Shown here in pieces: positions 1 through 12,546 of a stretch of DNA of 64,000 bases. How positions within the stretch are numbered: position 1 is the first letter of the stretch; every line of letters starts with the position of its first letter. The notes beneath the pieces are model-generated. The model saw only the letters and a list, made by a program, of their open reading frames with translations. It did no database searches and was not told where the DNA came from. The position numbers and the translations under genes were made by a program. The DNA comes from Isoetes taiwanensis (Eukaryota; Streptophyta; Lycopodiopsida; Isoetales; Isoetaceae): assembly GCA_021234155.1 (NCBI GenBank), contig JAJEKV010000036.1, forward strand, positions 2,410,996-2,474,995, written 5' to 3'.

Positions 1-379
1 TAAAGCTCGAAATCCGGCTCAAATCATGCCATCCCGCTCGCCATCATCTCTGCTACCCATCTATTATTGGATTCCCACCCTTAAGAAACAAAATGGCCAC
101 AATCAATGGAACTACCAAACTGATAATCTATATACATGGGGACTGATTACAGAGATTTTTGGAAGGCCCAGAAGTTTGAAAGCACTCTTAATAAGTACTG
201 TTGTGCATGATTTTTTGAAGATCTTTGAGTTATCTGAGCATTCTTTATCCATAGACATCAATGAAAATTCCCTATAAAGTTTAAAAATTTGATCTTTCAT
301 TACTTTTGTAACTTTTTCCCACCAAAACATTGTTACATAGATATTTTTCGTGATCCAAACTACTATTTTATCTTTTGCA

Positions 380-1300
380 CATGATATTAGGCCTGTCTCA
401 CTGTGGAGGCGATGCACACCGATGCGAATAGAGGCTATCAATCTGCGCTTCTTCATAGACAAATGGGCACGCAAGTAGTGGTGTGGGCCTCGTGCGAACA
501 TGGAATTGACCTACTACTGAAAGTGTGCCATCTTGACATGTGCCAGAGCATTTGCATCCCAGAGTTTGCTAAGGAAGCAAGCATCAACCCGATCATATCC
601 TCGTCGCTCCGCATCTCCCCACTGCCATGTGCCCCTTAAGATTCTACCGAGAACCACTGGGCTTGCTTGTCCTTCCAGCAGGCTTTGAGGCACTGCGGAA
701 CCAATGCAGTAGCTAAAGAAAGATTAGGCGGATAAGCATCGCCCATATCAACCACCTTCTGAAAGTAAATGATGTGGCGGTCTAGTGCGGCCTGTAGGGG
801 CAAAAAAGCTGTCTCCTGCAGCAGAATCTAATATGGTACTATGGACATTACCCCAAGTGCTCGTGCTAAGAAGCCTTCTATACCTGTTCTAGGTCATTCT
901 AGGTGGCGGGGATATCACCAGATCCCACATCTCCGCCTCCTATAGGAGGACATACTCCGTGGTCCCAACAGTGCAGATCAGGACCCCGGTGCATGACAAA
1001 CCTCCGCCTTTGTGATTGTTGCTTTGCATGGCATACAGTGCCTTCCAGCCTGCCGTGACATGCAATCGGATGGCATCCCAGTGTGTGGTATTAAGAAACT
1101 CGATTCTCAAATACTTGTAGGTCGAAGCCACCTCCACATTTTGGCCCTGGTAAGTGAAGGCATATTTCCATTGTTACACCAAAATTCTAGTGTGCGGTAC
1201 TAGGAAACTCGATTCTCAAATACTTGTAGGTCGGAGCCACCTCCACATTTTTGGCCCTGGTAAGTGAAGGCATATTTCCATTGTCCTTACATCAAAATAT
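380..1300 (-). mobile_element. Decayed LINE (non-LTR retrotransposon) 3' part
   Basis: Read on the minus strand, 1137-940 encodes a segment with KYLRIEFLNTTHWDA, like the region following the catalytic core of plant LINE reverse transcriptases. About 500-400 encodes RGPHHYLRAHLSMKKRR, a C-terminal motif that recurs in the LINE at 14.5-15.25 kb (there THYLRTHLPMKKRR). The frame is broken several times between the two blocks. Positions 1080-1188 and 1189-1300 are a direct tandem duplication of about 110 bp within the reverse transcriptase part. The copy ends close to the TIC21 promoter. Family assignment rests on motif similarity only. Confidence 0.6.
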
Positions 1301-1344
1301 TTGTTTTGAGATCTATGGGTATTATTGCAACAATTGTGCAAATG

Positions 1345-1352
1345 TATATAAG
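1345..1352 (+). promoter_or_regulatory. TATA box candidate of TIC21
   Basis: TATATAAG lies about 190 bases upstream of the preferred ATG of TIC21, a reasonable distance for a plant TATA box and a 5' leader. It is seen by sequence alone; no start site is known. Confidence 0.4.
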
Positions 1353-1543
1353 CACATTTTAGGCATCATGCTACCGTGTGTACAATAGACAAGGAAGACA
1401 TGTAACTTTATGTAGACCTAGAAATTGGACTATTCCATTTGTGCTGTTTTGATGCCATTTTCTAAATTTTCTTGATGTGGGGTTTAATACCCTCATCATA
1501 TCCATATCCATGTTTCCATGAAAATGTGAAAACGCACAGAGCT

Positions 1544-3028
1544 ATGTTGCAGACACTCAGGTACGGATCCACCCTTACGCCTCTGCTGCAATCGGATCAA
1601 TGCCTCTTCTATTCATCTACCAGATTTTGGCGGATCAAGCAACCAAGCTTTCCAGTTGTTGCTCCTCGTCTGCCCTCCAGCCTCCGGAGCTTCAGAACCA
1701 GGTCTGTCCCTTTGGTACTCAGCTATGGTGCCAGCGCTTCAGTTCCTGGCTTTTCGAATAATTCTGGTGCCAATAAAGATAACAACAAACTCTTAGAGGT
1801 ATCATAGTTTTCTTACCAATGCACGGGGAAGCCATACCTAGGAGTCTTAAGTTAAACAATTGCATAAAGTTTGATATTAGCTATGCTTGATCCTTTATTT
1901 GCTCCATATGTAGGTTGCCAAGCGTCTAGAGAGAACAGGAAGGTATTTTAAGCGGCTTGGTTGGTTTGGGTTTTGGGGCCAACTGGTTTGCTCCATAGTC
2001 TCAGCTGTAGTGTTAGCTTTCTCAGTTGCAATAACTGGAACTACCACTTCACCTGTGACTTTTTATCTTACAAGTGGTGGAGTTGCTGCTGCTTTGCTGT
2101 CTGTATTTTGGTCCTTTGGTTATATGCGGCTGGCAGATCGCTTGCGTGGAATTGCAGATAATCCAGCTAAGGTACTTACTCCTTACTCATTTCATTTTGG
2201 AATTTTGATGTTGCTTCCTTGAATTCTGTAGCAAAGTCCATCCATAACAGAGCCGAGTAGCTGAAATTGTTGGGAACTATTCCTTGGAATAGTCATTTAG
2301 CAAGGTTGCAATATTAACTTGCAGAAGATTCCCTTATCCTATCCACTTTAACTGGAAAACCACAAAGGGAAAAGCATGAAGTAAATTCTACAATTCGAGG
2401 CTGCATGCCTGACAAATGTGCGTTGCCTTAGAAGTGATCTTCTACATGATTTTGTTAGAACTGTTCTGCCCCTCTTCCATAGAGCTGATCAAATTTCCAC
2501 AATCCCTTTTAGTTGTAAATTTTGTCTCAGCCATCACTGATGGACAAAGAATTGATGATGCACATAATTCTGTTGAAAATTACACATTCTTTTATATATG
2601 CAGAATCTCTTATTCTTCAAATAAAATATGCAAAAAAGTTGTTTAACAACTTGTCATTCACGAAATTTGCAGGCACCACCTCGGGCGCAAGTAGTCCAAA
2701 ATTTGAAGAATGGAATTTTGATAAATGTTTTAGGCATGGGAGCAGCTGTCTTAGGAATGCAAGCAACAGTTGGTTTACTTGTAGCAAAGGCTCTAACATC
2801 ATCAGCTGTGCCTTACTTTCAAACTAGTTCCACTTACAATCCTGTTTTGGCACTCGACGTTTTCCTAGTGCAGGTAAACATTTTGGAAGTTGATAGCATT
2901 TTTGTCTTTTACTATTACTCCATGTGTTCTGTTTGATGTAGGCCTCTGCAAACACTTTGTTATCACACTTTTTGGGCTTGGTGACATCTCTTGAGCTTCT
3001 TCGATCCGTGACCCTGTCCCGGTCCTAA
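1544..3028 (+). CDS. TIC21: TIC21 / PIC1, chloroplast inner envelope protein, four exons
   Basis: Exons are 1544-1798, 1914-2171, 2673-2873 and 2942-3028, all joined in phase 0 with GT-AG introns of 115, 501 and 68 bases; the stop is TAA. The product is 266 residues from the ATG at 1544. An in-frame ATG at 1472 would add 24 residues, but the downstream start opens directly into a Ser/Leu/Arg-rich transit peptide. The mature part has four hydrophobic segments (WFGFWGQLVCSIVSAVV, VAAALLSVFWSFGYMRL, GILINVLGMGAAVLG, and the stretch from VLALDVFLVQASAN to SLELLRSV). These are hallmarks of the TIC21/PIC1/CIA5 (DUF3611) family known from Arabidopsis, which acts in chloroplast protein import or iron uptake at the inner envelope. 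Length and exon junctions give one uninterrupted protein, so the gene looks functional. Confidence 0.95.
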
Positions 3029-4299
3029 GGAGTGTTGCCTTCTGCAAGGGTCTGCATAGAGGTAACATGAACCTGCATTTATTAGGATTTCACCAATCTG
3101 TGCAATAAACTGGCCTTAGACCACATTCCTTGATTCTTTTTGTAAAGAATGGACTTTTTGAGATAGGTAGGATGAGAAGATGATGGAAGATGCATATGAG
3201 CCAATGTCTCATGCATTGGTTCTGGTTAAGCATTTGGATGGCCTGCTGTTTGGAGGCTGAGAAGAAATGATTATCTTCCTCCTTGCTCTTGATGCCATAG
3301 GAGGGCACAAAGTGCGCTAGATAATTCACCTCTGATGACCAGAGCACATTAGGGTGATTTACATGAGTGCAAATTACAGTGCAACGAATTTAGCAGCTCA
3401 CAAACAAAATAATGTTTCATTGGCAATAAATGTCCTATTAGTTCTTAACGCACTACATATCCTGAATATAATTTCTGTAAAAAATTGTTAGAAAAGAATG
3501 GTAATAGAAACTTGTTCGAGGCACGATGCTCTTCATTGGATCTCAACTTCGTGCTGGTGGACAAAACACTTGCATTTGCCATAAATGTCTTCTCTTATTT
3601 TTTGAGTCCATTGTTAGATTTTTCCAATCTATCATCTAAATCATGGGCATCATGCCTTGTTTTGTTTGCATTTCGTAGATGATAAAAGCCTTTGCCTTTC
3701 ATTTCATTATTCATTTCATTACTTTCCATTCCTTATGGGTTTTTTTTTGTTAACGTTGACTGTGAGCTGTTGATTCCTGGTATATTCGTGGGATTGTTCC
3801 AGATCCACGGAATGAACATTTTGCCAGAAAAAACGCATGACAAATCCTATGGTCCAGATAAAAACACCCCTGCCAGAATATAAACCAAAGCTATGAACGG
3901 GCGTTCTGTTCCCAAAAATGAAAATATAAGCCAAAGCGCGTCCTCTGTTCCCGAAAATCAACCTCGGCTCAAACCATAGTTGCTTTGCTCTGCCAAAAGG
4001 CTTTCGGCCTGTGAACAACATCAACACACTTTCCAATCAAGTTCGAATGAAAACATTATCCACGGAAATGGCAGAATCTTTGCAAGCCGCCATGCCAGGC
4101 CACTGAACACAACTGACACCTCCATGCCTCACCACAACCCTCTAATTTGAAGAAGCCCATTAAATTTTCGACGAAAAACCAACTCATACTCATTTGCTAC
4201 TTTTGTTACTGTTCGGGTTTGTGCTACTCGGGCCAATCGGCACACACCCTTTGAATCGCCCGCCTGCATGTCTTCATACTCGTGGCATTTTGAATCGAC
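3029..4299. other. No gene seen
   Basis: Downstream flank of TIC21. Only short frames occur and none resembles a known protein. The first few hundred bases presumably include the TIC21 3' UTR. Confidence 0.5.
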
Positions 4300-4692
4300 C
4301 ATGGATCCTACACTATCGCCCTAACCAACCAACTTTGTTTGAATTAAACACTTGGTATCCCCGAATCATCTTGGGCCGGAATCTTGGGTCAATCCTCTTT
4401 CTCCACACTAGGGCTCACCAAAGCTCACCAAAACCAGCACTATGATTCAGAAGAGCGTGGGCTTCATCTGCTTTGCACTTTGCACCGCCTCATGGATCCG
4501 TTCCTGCCGGATCCTACCTGTCGCCCTAACCAACCATTTGGAATTAAACACTTGAACTATGCAGAATCATCTTGGGCCTAATCTTGGGTCAATCCTCTTT
4601 CTCCACACCGAGGGCTCACCAAAGCTCACCAAAACCGACTATGATTCGAGGAAGGCGTGGGCTTCATCATGCACTTTGCTGCTGGGATCCGT
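4300..4692 (+). repeat. Two-copy tandem repeat, unit about 200 bp
   Basis: The block with CGCCCTAACCAACCA, AATCATCTTGGGCC and CTCACCAAAGCTCACCAAAA occurs at about 4300-4490 and again at about 4509-4692, with scattered substitutions and small indels. Both copies include CTTGGGTCAATCCTCTTTCT. No coding potential is evident. Confidence 0.75.
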
Positions 4693-5092
4693 TCAAAAGC
4701 CTCTGTTTGGAAAAAGAAAGGAGCATGTATTCTTATCCTTCTATCCTCAAACCATGCACATCAACGCCAAAATAATCACATCCCAGAGCCCATTTTGGAA
4801 GGCTACTTTGACTGGCCAACAAGAAGCTCAAATCACTCAAAAAAATATAGTTTCATTACAGTTTTGCATATAATACACCCTCGAAATCTAGGCAAAACCA
4901 TGCATGAAATACGGTCCCCAAATACCAAACGAAATAATTAGAAGCTTATTATCGTACATTCTATAATTTCTCCAATTCAAGAATTGCTTAACTTCGCTTG
5001 CTACTAGACACCTCAGGAAAAGGCATGGAAGACCTAAATGAACAAAAATTTGCCGAAGGTAATGATGACACTCTGCTTCCCGATACAATTAC

Positions 5093-5775
5093 TGCATGCC
5101 TATGTCTTGTCAATCTCCAATGCTCGCTAAACACATCCTTAATATTTTTCTCGTTCGTCTTGTGTCATGGTTTATGCCATGAACCTATAGGCAAGACTTG
5201 TGTGTTGATGTTATATGAATTATGTGCATATAGTCATTACCCTTTTTGTTGTCTTTTTCTAACTTCGAACCTCCTCAACGTCTTTTTACTTGTTCCAACT
5301 TCGTACCTCCTCCTTAACAACCTGGCCCTCAAGTTTAATAGCTGAGATCAGATCTCGATCGTTGGTTGTAGTGGTGTTACTTACCGACAACACACCTGAG
5401 GGCCCATAAACACCTAGTTATTATGTCAAATGGCCATAAACACCTAGCTTGTTATGCAAATCACTATAAAACCACCATAAAACTCTTAGATCCATTTTGT
5501 TAAGGTGGATATTTATGCCATATTATAACAATCTTGACCTCCGCCTTTGATTGTTATAGTAGGGCATAACACCCTCGTTCCGGGGTGTTATCCCTTTTAT
5601 GTTCTTGCCAATCTTCAATGCTTGCTAAACACATGTTTGCTAAATTTAATTGTTCATCATGTGTCCATGGTTTATGTCGTTAACTTATCAGCAAGACTTG
5701 CATGTTGATGATATATGAATTGTGTGCATATAGTTGTCACACTTTGTGTTATCTATTTTTCTTGTTCCAACTCAT
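5093..5775 (+). repeat. Diverged direct repeat, two copies about 180 bp each
   Basis: Positions 5093-5300 and 5596-5775 share the order of CTTGTCAATCTCCAATGC-like, ATGGTTTATG, GCAAGACTTG and ATATGAATTRTGTGCATATAG blocks. Between them, 5555-5600 holds a short inverted repeat built on GGGTGTTAT / ATAACACCC. Function unknown. Confidence 0.65.
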
Positions 5776-5914
5776 ACATGTTTCATGTTCGCAAAAGAGC
5801 TTGTCAAGAACCGTGTTGAACATTTTTTATTAGGATTATAATAGTAATAGCTTGGGATCCTAGGAAAAATTTGATTTGGTCGTTGGACGAGGGCGATGGT
5901 GACGACGATGGCGG

Positions 5915-6126
<212 letters not shown>

Positions 6127-6360
6127 AATGACTGACGACGCGACGACGACGACAACGATGTCGACGACGATTTTAACATGTACAAGAATTTATCACGACC
6201 GTCTCTGTTTTGTGCTTTTCGATCTATATGTTAAAAGGTTATGGAATATGAGATCGCCAATGAGATAGGAGGGCGTGTCTTATATTTTTTTCGATTACTT
6301 TTAGTAGGATGCTCATGTTTATTAGAAATTTAAGATGATTTTAAACTAGCTACTTAGTTT

Positions 6361-7500
6361 TTTTTTTTTGAAGGTAAGGTTGCTGCTTTTTATTGATATA
6401 AAAGTTACAAACAAACAGCGTATTGTCTAGTACTATAGACTTCCCTCTACATTTTCTCCGAATGAATACTATAGGAGTGGAAGCCAATTTCCTAGACTCA
6501 AAAGGCCCTCATAGCCAAATGGAAGAATTATAACATAACAAGTACAGTAGAAAATAGCTACAAAACTGTCCCAAATAGAAGCAGCTCTTCTCCCATGTAT
6601 CCACTACACTTGCCTTCAAAAAACCTGGCCCTATGGTTAGAAATATAAGCACATGCATTGTGCTGCAGGCAACCTGAGTTGAAGTGGAGATAAAGCACGG
6701 ATAAAATACTCGGCCAAATGTTAACACTCGATGAAGCCCACCCCAAAATCAGCAGCTGCATTGTTGCAGAATGCAACGACAAAACTGCCTCTGAATATTA
6801 ACATCTATACCTAGCCCTTATGCATCTAACCCAACTGGATCTTGTCAAAACCATTGGGCCAAGAATGGGATGCTCCAAGAGTCCTCCCCCTCTGGTACTC
6901 CATGGCTTTATCAGAACCATTACTGAAATCACCTACAAACAAACAAAGCATCCCTTGGCTGGGACAAAGGAGCACGGGCCAAACTGGTGCTCAACAACCA
7001 CTTTCAGAATAAGAGAAGCCTCCACTCATGTCCAAGAGAAAAGAACAGGCAATCTCCTATAGATCACAACCCAATGGCCATATTCCAAGCCATAAAGCAC
7101 ACCCCGAATATTGTTCACCAGAATAGCCATCAAGGAGGTACAAATCTAAGCTATTTTCAACTCGCTTCCTTGATGAGAATCGACTTCAGACAAAGGACTA
7201 TCAAAAGGCCAATAGTAACCTCCCGCTCTCCTCTTTTTATGCACGATACAATACTAATATCTAGCATTATAACAGGGTCAAAAACTATTCTATTCTATTC
7301 TATTCTATTTTTGTGATTTTATACGCTTTTTGGCATGGTTTTCATATGATTTCATAGGCGTATTGCGTGAGGCATACTAATCAGTATATCTAGAATGCAC
7401 TCCGCATTTTTATTGTCTAAATTCCATATCCCCAATGGTTTACCCCCTTTTATTTTTATTCCTCTATTTCTTTAGGGTTATTTTTCACTTTAGGGTTATT
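6361..7500. other. No gene seen; ends in a (TATTC)n tract
   Basis: No convincing coding sequence. 7282-7312 is a run of TATTC pentamers like the tail of the LINE family seen at 15235-15252, but the conserved LINE 3' block is not recognisable in front of it. Confidence 0.4.
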
Positions 7501-7515
7501 TTTCGATACAAAGCC

Positions 7516-7605
7516 TTCGAGGATATGAGGATTAGGATTCGTGGAGGTGGCCATACCTCCCAGATCTATGCCATCCGCAAGAGCATTGCCAAGGCTTTGG
7601 TTGCT
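7516..7605 (+). pseudogene. Fragment of cytosolic ribosomal protein S16 (uS9)
   Basis: The translation contains [18 protein letters not shown] followed by KSIAKALVA, matching the central conserved block of eukaryotic 40S ribosomal protein S16/uS9. The homology stops abruptly at both ends: no N-terminal part precedes it and the following codons ([12 protein letters not shown]) do not continue the family sequence. Thirty codons of a protein of about 145 are present, so this is a captured exon piece or pseudogene, not a gene. Confidence 0.8.
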
Positions 7606-8100
7606 ATTAAATCTGCTGTAAAAGCCTCTCCTTCTCCACCTGCTTCTGTTACCATAGCTTCTATAACCCCTCTTTGTTCCTACAACCGGAGTCCTGTTTA
7701 CGCACCTCCTCCCCCTAGTACTGAGCAAGGGGAACGAAGAATAATAGCAACTCCCTATGCCAATTGTAGCATTTGACGTTGAAATTGCTGCCGGAAAAAC
7801 CCTCACCGCTTTTCTTGATTGTAGGCGAATCTCCTAAGGAGTTCGGTCCCTGCTTTGCCAGCTTTTAGCAAAAGTAGGATCTAAGGTTGTCTTCGGATGG
7901 TGCCCTTATTGCTCATAATAAGGAGGTCCCTTTCATCGCCATGCAAGCTGCGGTGGCTCGAAATATGGTGGAAAGCCTTTCATTCCCACATTCGTGGTTT
8001 AGGTGCAGCTATCAATACTGATGCATTGGATGCACTTTACAAACGGGTATGCTTCTGTTATGACCTTGATGCTTGTTAGATTGTCATCTGATGCATTCTT

Positions 8101-8560
8101 AGTGATAAAAGACCTAATCTCTTCAAAGCAGTACTCTGTTGGGCGTGAAGATGTGAAGATGGCACCTTATGATCTTTACTTTTGGGGGGTTGCTCCATCA
8201 TAAGAGGTATTTTTAATCATTACTTCCACATTTTGCTCCAACGGGGTTTTAATCTAGTCGTAGTATAGTCGACGCTTGCCAAGATTGGAAGATTGGAATT
8301 GGAGGCTTCCATGGCGAAAGACCTAATCTTTGCCCACTACTATGCATGTTCTTGTTTACATACGTTTGTATTGTATTTAGGGCCTCATAGTGCATTATTT
8401 ACATTCAAAGCAGTACTTTGTTAGGCATGGAGATTTGAAGATGGCACCTTATGCTAGATATTGAAACTGCTCAGTTTGGGACTGCTCCGTTATAAGAGGT
8501 ATTTTTAAGCACTATATTCACATTCAACTCCAACCGGGGTTTTAGTCTGGAGCAGAGTAT
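8101..8560 (+). repeat. Imperfect direct repeat, two copies
   Basis: Positions 8125-8275 and 8402-8556 share CAAAGCAGTACT.TGTT, GAAGATGGCACCTTATG and ATAAGAGGTATTTTTAA followed by an ACGGGGTTTTA-like block. A separate duplication of about 50 bp, built on AGGTGCTTAYCTTCAAAC, lies at 8900-8990. No protein match recognised. Confidence 0.65.
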
Positions 8561-9194
8561 GGTGCAGAATATTGTGTACAAAATAATTAGTGCAGAGTGG
8601 TCTAGAGCGTATTATCCTAGATGGAGAATTATTGCTAAATTCTTTTTATTTTTGCCATGTTGTGGTTAATCTATTGCTCAATTTCAGGCCTGCAGTCTTT
8701 ATTTTGCTGGAGGAAATGGATTGTTAAAGCAAGGTGTTGAAAGAGGATCATGGATATAATTCAGCATTGCATTCAAGGATTCTGTGCACATGGATTACTT
8801 GCACATATATTTCACAAGTTGCAATTGTTGTACTTCATAGCCATCATAGGTCAGTTGACATTCCCCAGAAGGTATTTCCTTTATTTATAATAGAACTCCA
8901 TAAAGGTGCTTATCTTCAAACATTGTTGCTATAGATTTTCTTGTATTCATAACAAAACTTCATTAAGGTGCTTACCTTCAAACATTGTTGCTACATTTCT
9001 ATCACTAGGTTTGCAACAGACTGTTAACTCGCCTGAGATAGAGGCATTTTTTCTTTTTAAATACAGAATTGCTTTCATCATGGTTCATGCTGCAAGCCAT
9101 TGTTACAAACAGAACATAATTGTGCAGCTTACATTTGCTTAAAGCAAAAGGCTTAGCTTTGCAACTTGCTGGATAGTAGAAGGAGCATTGTAAA

Positions 9195-9640
9195 CATTAA
9201 AGCATTGGCACATTTGGAGGCTTTCCAATTAGGATATAATAGGTTCAAATCCCACAGGATGTGTTAGTGATATTGCCTCATATATTCAAAGCTCAATGTT
9301 AAATTGTATGTACATATTTCTTGCTATCATTACATTTCAATAAATTGCATCTTTTCCTTTGGATCTAAACCCACATCTCCTATGCTGCTTTGTCCTCTTG
9401 TACGTGTGCTACCTCAATGTGACATGCATGTTTTAAAGTATATATCTTGCATTTTTCTCAATTGCCCACCTTATTTAACATGACAAATAAACATGCTAAT
9501 GGCCTCTAATGGTAGTTATGTGTTAGGGCAAGGTAATATACTTGTAGCTTTGTGGGCCAAAATTTAGAGCTAGAAGCAACATGCATCATCAGTTAGGTTA
9601 CTCCAGGTTCAATTCCCGGGAGATCTTTACTGCTTGTATG
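9195..9640 (+). other. Two tRNA-like B-box sites, possible SINE remnants
   Basis: GGTTCAAATCC at about 9242 and GGTTCAATTCC at about 9607 match the Pol III B-box consensus, each preceded within about 60 bases by a G-rich tRNA-like 5' part. The A boxes are imperfect and I cannot fold a full cloverleaf. They may be heads of tRNA-derived SINEs or chance matches. Confidence 0.25.
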
Positions 9641-9863
9641 ATATTTGTAAATATGTATAAGAGGTGCTTGTATCATATTGTAAATGTGTTGAAGAGGTCC
9701 TAGGATACAAACCATGTTGTGTGCATGTTCAAAAAGATATGCCAATGACTTGGTCTATAATAAGCAACCAACACCCAAATTTATTTAAAATAAATACAAT
9801 TCATTACATTCGAACCCTTCGGTTTGTTGAAGGCCCCGAAGGGGCCAACATTTTTTTAGGTAT

Positions 9864-10251
9864 AACACAAACCATTACATTCCACACTTAAAAATAAAAT
9901 TCCCCCTTAAACCCCTTTTGGTTTGGGTGCATATTCACACGGGAGGTGACGTAGGGCAGCGAGAGCCCCTAAAAATCATATTATACGTGTACAAAATCAA
10001 CACCATATAGTACATTGCCTCAAATCTTATAGTATTTTGCAAATTGTATTATACAATATACCAAAACTTCTACATGCATACCCCACAAATGAGGATCTCT
10101 ATGTACGGTCTAGATCGAGGAATAAAGGGCATATATGCTTATCCAACAGCTCTCGATGCCTGGAGTCACCCCCCGTGTGAATATGCACCCAAACCAAAAG
10201 GGGTTTAAGGGGGAATTTTATTTTTAAGTGTGGAATGTAATGGTTTGTGTT
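9864..10251. repeat. Foldback element, ~103-bp inverted arms
   Basis: The left arm (9864-9966) and the right arm (10148-10251) are reverse complements over about 100 bases with few mismatches, running from AACACAAACCATTACATTCC at the outer end to ATATTCACACGGG inside. A spacer of about 180 bp separates them. The structure fits a MITE or a long hairpin precursor. No clear target duplication was found at the outer ends. Confidence 0.75.
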
Positions 10252-10499
10252 AGAGATGTCCACATACAAGCAATGAAGTGCCCTCCTAAGGATATTCATG
10301 TATGAGGCTCTCCATAAATGGATAAGACAACAACCTTCTTCTTGCATATACAAATACTATAACTGCAAAGGCCATTATTGATGTCCAGTTGATGTTCCCA
10401 TGCAATACTGCCCATCTTATTTGAGAAGCTAGAACCTTAAGGAGCCATCCAAAAGATGCAAACTTGACATATCAATTCTCAGTTCATGTAGAGGAAGCA

Positions 10500-12042
10500 A
10501 ACTATATGGACTGGAAAGTTATTAGAGCAACCAGCTAGGAGGAACGTGAAGAACAATAGCCAGCGGCACAAAGTAAAAGGGATGGAAAGAGAGAATAAAA
10601 GTGACACTATGCAAGATAGAAAAGCCTAGAAAAACTGAATGAAAATAACCTATGCAAAATGAAACTATGCAAGAAACTGAAAGCCTAGAAAAACTGAATA
10701 AAAAGGATCGAATGGAAAGGTGAGAAGATGCAAGTGCAAAGGTTACAGGAAAGCAGATCTGCTAGATGTAGTAACGATCTAGGGAAGGGAAAGAAAGATG
10801 CCAAATAAAAATAGTAAAACCCCAAATAGATCTACCAAATGGGTCTGCAAGGAAAATAATGATGGAGTGACAGATCTACAAGGGAAATAGGAGCAAATGA
10901 TGGATCTACAAGAGCTATGGTCATAATGAAAGAAGCTGGCCAACAAAGACATACCTTCACGATCCACGTCTTTGAGACGAGGGAAAAAGAGGGGGAGGGA
11001 GGGGCTTGCGGTGCATCCCAAAACCATCGCCATCAAGCTCTTCCGAAAAGTCGTAAGCCCGGTTTGATGTTTGCAAGGTTCCGGCAAGGGCCAAAGCCCC
11101 TGCCTAATGCGGCTTCCTTAAGGCGGTCGCCATTGCCGGCCCGTTATCAGCCATGCCTCCTAGCTGGATTTTTCTTTTCATTAGCTACTTAGTTTGTGCA
11201 TTAGAAGGCTATATGGAACATGAGATTGATTACGCGATAGGAGGTCGTGTCTTACATTTTTTGAACTACTTGTAGTAGCATATTGACAATAAAAAGAAGT
11301 AGATAGCACATTTAATATGTAATGAGGCACCACTTGTAAAACATTTAAGACGATTTTAAACTAGCTATTTTGTCCAGTAAAGACTTGCATTCAGTTGATA
11401 AATCAATGGGAGTGATTGCTCAAGGCGATCCTTTACTTTTTCCTATTCATGTGCTCAGTCTGTACGAGGATGATGTGGAGTATTTGAGGAATTCATATTG
11501 CTTTTTGTATCTCTTTTTGATATGCTTCCTGATCTGTGCTTCGAGTGATAGATAACGCGTCAGAAATACGCCAAATACTTGTTCTGCTTATCCAGTTGAA
11601 TATGTTAATCATGTGAATTTTGCTTGGAGAACATATCTGAGCGAATAGAAGATGGATAGGCAAACGGATTTCAGTACAAAAGGGTTGGATTTGAGGATTG
11701 GATAGTGTAGGATAGGAAGGTTGAATTTGAGAATGTTTCAGGGTTGGATTTTAATGGATGCAATGGATATTATGAATGAACAAACCTGTAGTTGAAGACA
11801 ACTCGCTACCAGCTGCATCCTCCATGGCTTTGCTTGCAACAGACAGAGTTAGAAATGGAAGAGAAAATTGGATGTAAAAGAAAGAGCAGTGGGATTGGCA
11901 AAAAGTAGAGGCTAGGGCAAAAGGTAGAGGCTAATCTTGATTTTGGAAGAGGAAATTGGATGTAAAAGCAAGAGCAATGGGGTTGGGCAAAAAGTAGAGG
12001 CTAGGGTAAAAGGTAGCAGCTAATCTTCTGTGAAGATCCATA
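10500..12042. other. No gene seen; short purine-rich repeats
   Basis: 10600-10700 contains two copies of a motif with AAAGCCTAGAAAAACTGAAT. 11880-12010 contains two copies of a stretch with GAGCARTGGG.TTGG and AAAAAGTAGAGGCTAGGG. Nothing codes recognisably. Confidence 0.4.
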
Positions 12043-12546
12043 CTAGTAAACGTGTGCCTGGCGTTGCCGGGCTAATGTCCCGCCTTGTGTTTTTACTCGG
12101 CTTTTGACGTCCATATGTCCAACTTTGAGGTGGGTTATTTTCCATAACCCACTTGAGGGGGAGGTTAACCTCCCCTTCTCGTACCGCTTAAGATTTTATG
12201 ATGAATAGATTTAATGATCTACCCGTGTTGTCGGGCTAATGTCTTAGGCACGTGCTTTTCCTTGGCCTTTAACACCCTAGTAAATATGTGCACTAAACGT
12301 CTATATGTGAAATTTTGGCGTTATTTGCTTTTGTAAAAAAAAATTGCTATTTGAAATAGTAGAATGCCGTAGCATTTGCTTTCATGGATTTCAATAGAAA
12401 AACATTAAGAAAGGCAAAAATGAAAAGACAAATCCAAAATTGATGTTGAAAATGTCACTCTTAGAAGTAGTTAAGTACATCAATAAGAAATAAGTACAAA
12501 AATATATAAAACACAAAATATTGTCTTGGCTCATTGATGTTTTAGT

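Larger units (their letters stand above)
6175..11370 (+). repeat. Two diverged copies of a ~180-bp repeat around a 4.8-kb insert
   Basis: About 6210-6360 and 11196-11370 share AATATGAGAT-like, GATAGGAGG.CGTGTCTTA and TTTTAAACTAGCTA blocks. Between them, TAGCTACTTAGTTT occurs at 6347-6360 and again at 11182-11195. The left copy runs straight into a T tract (6358-6369), as expected for the poly-A end of a minus-strand retroposed insertion with a 14-bp target duplication. The alternative is that the 14-mer is simply part of the flanking repeat. Confidence 0.4.
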
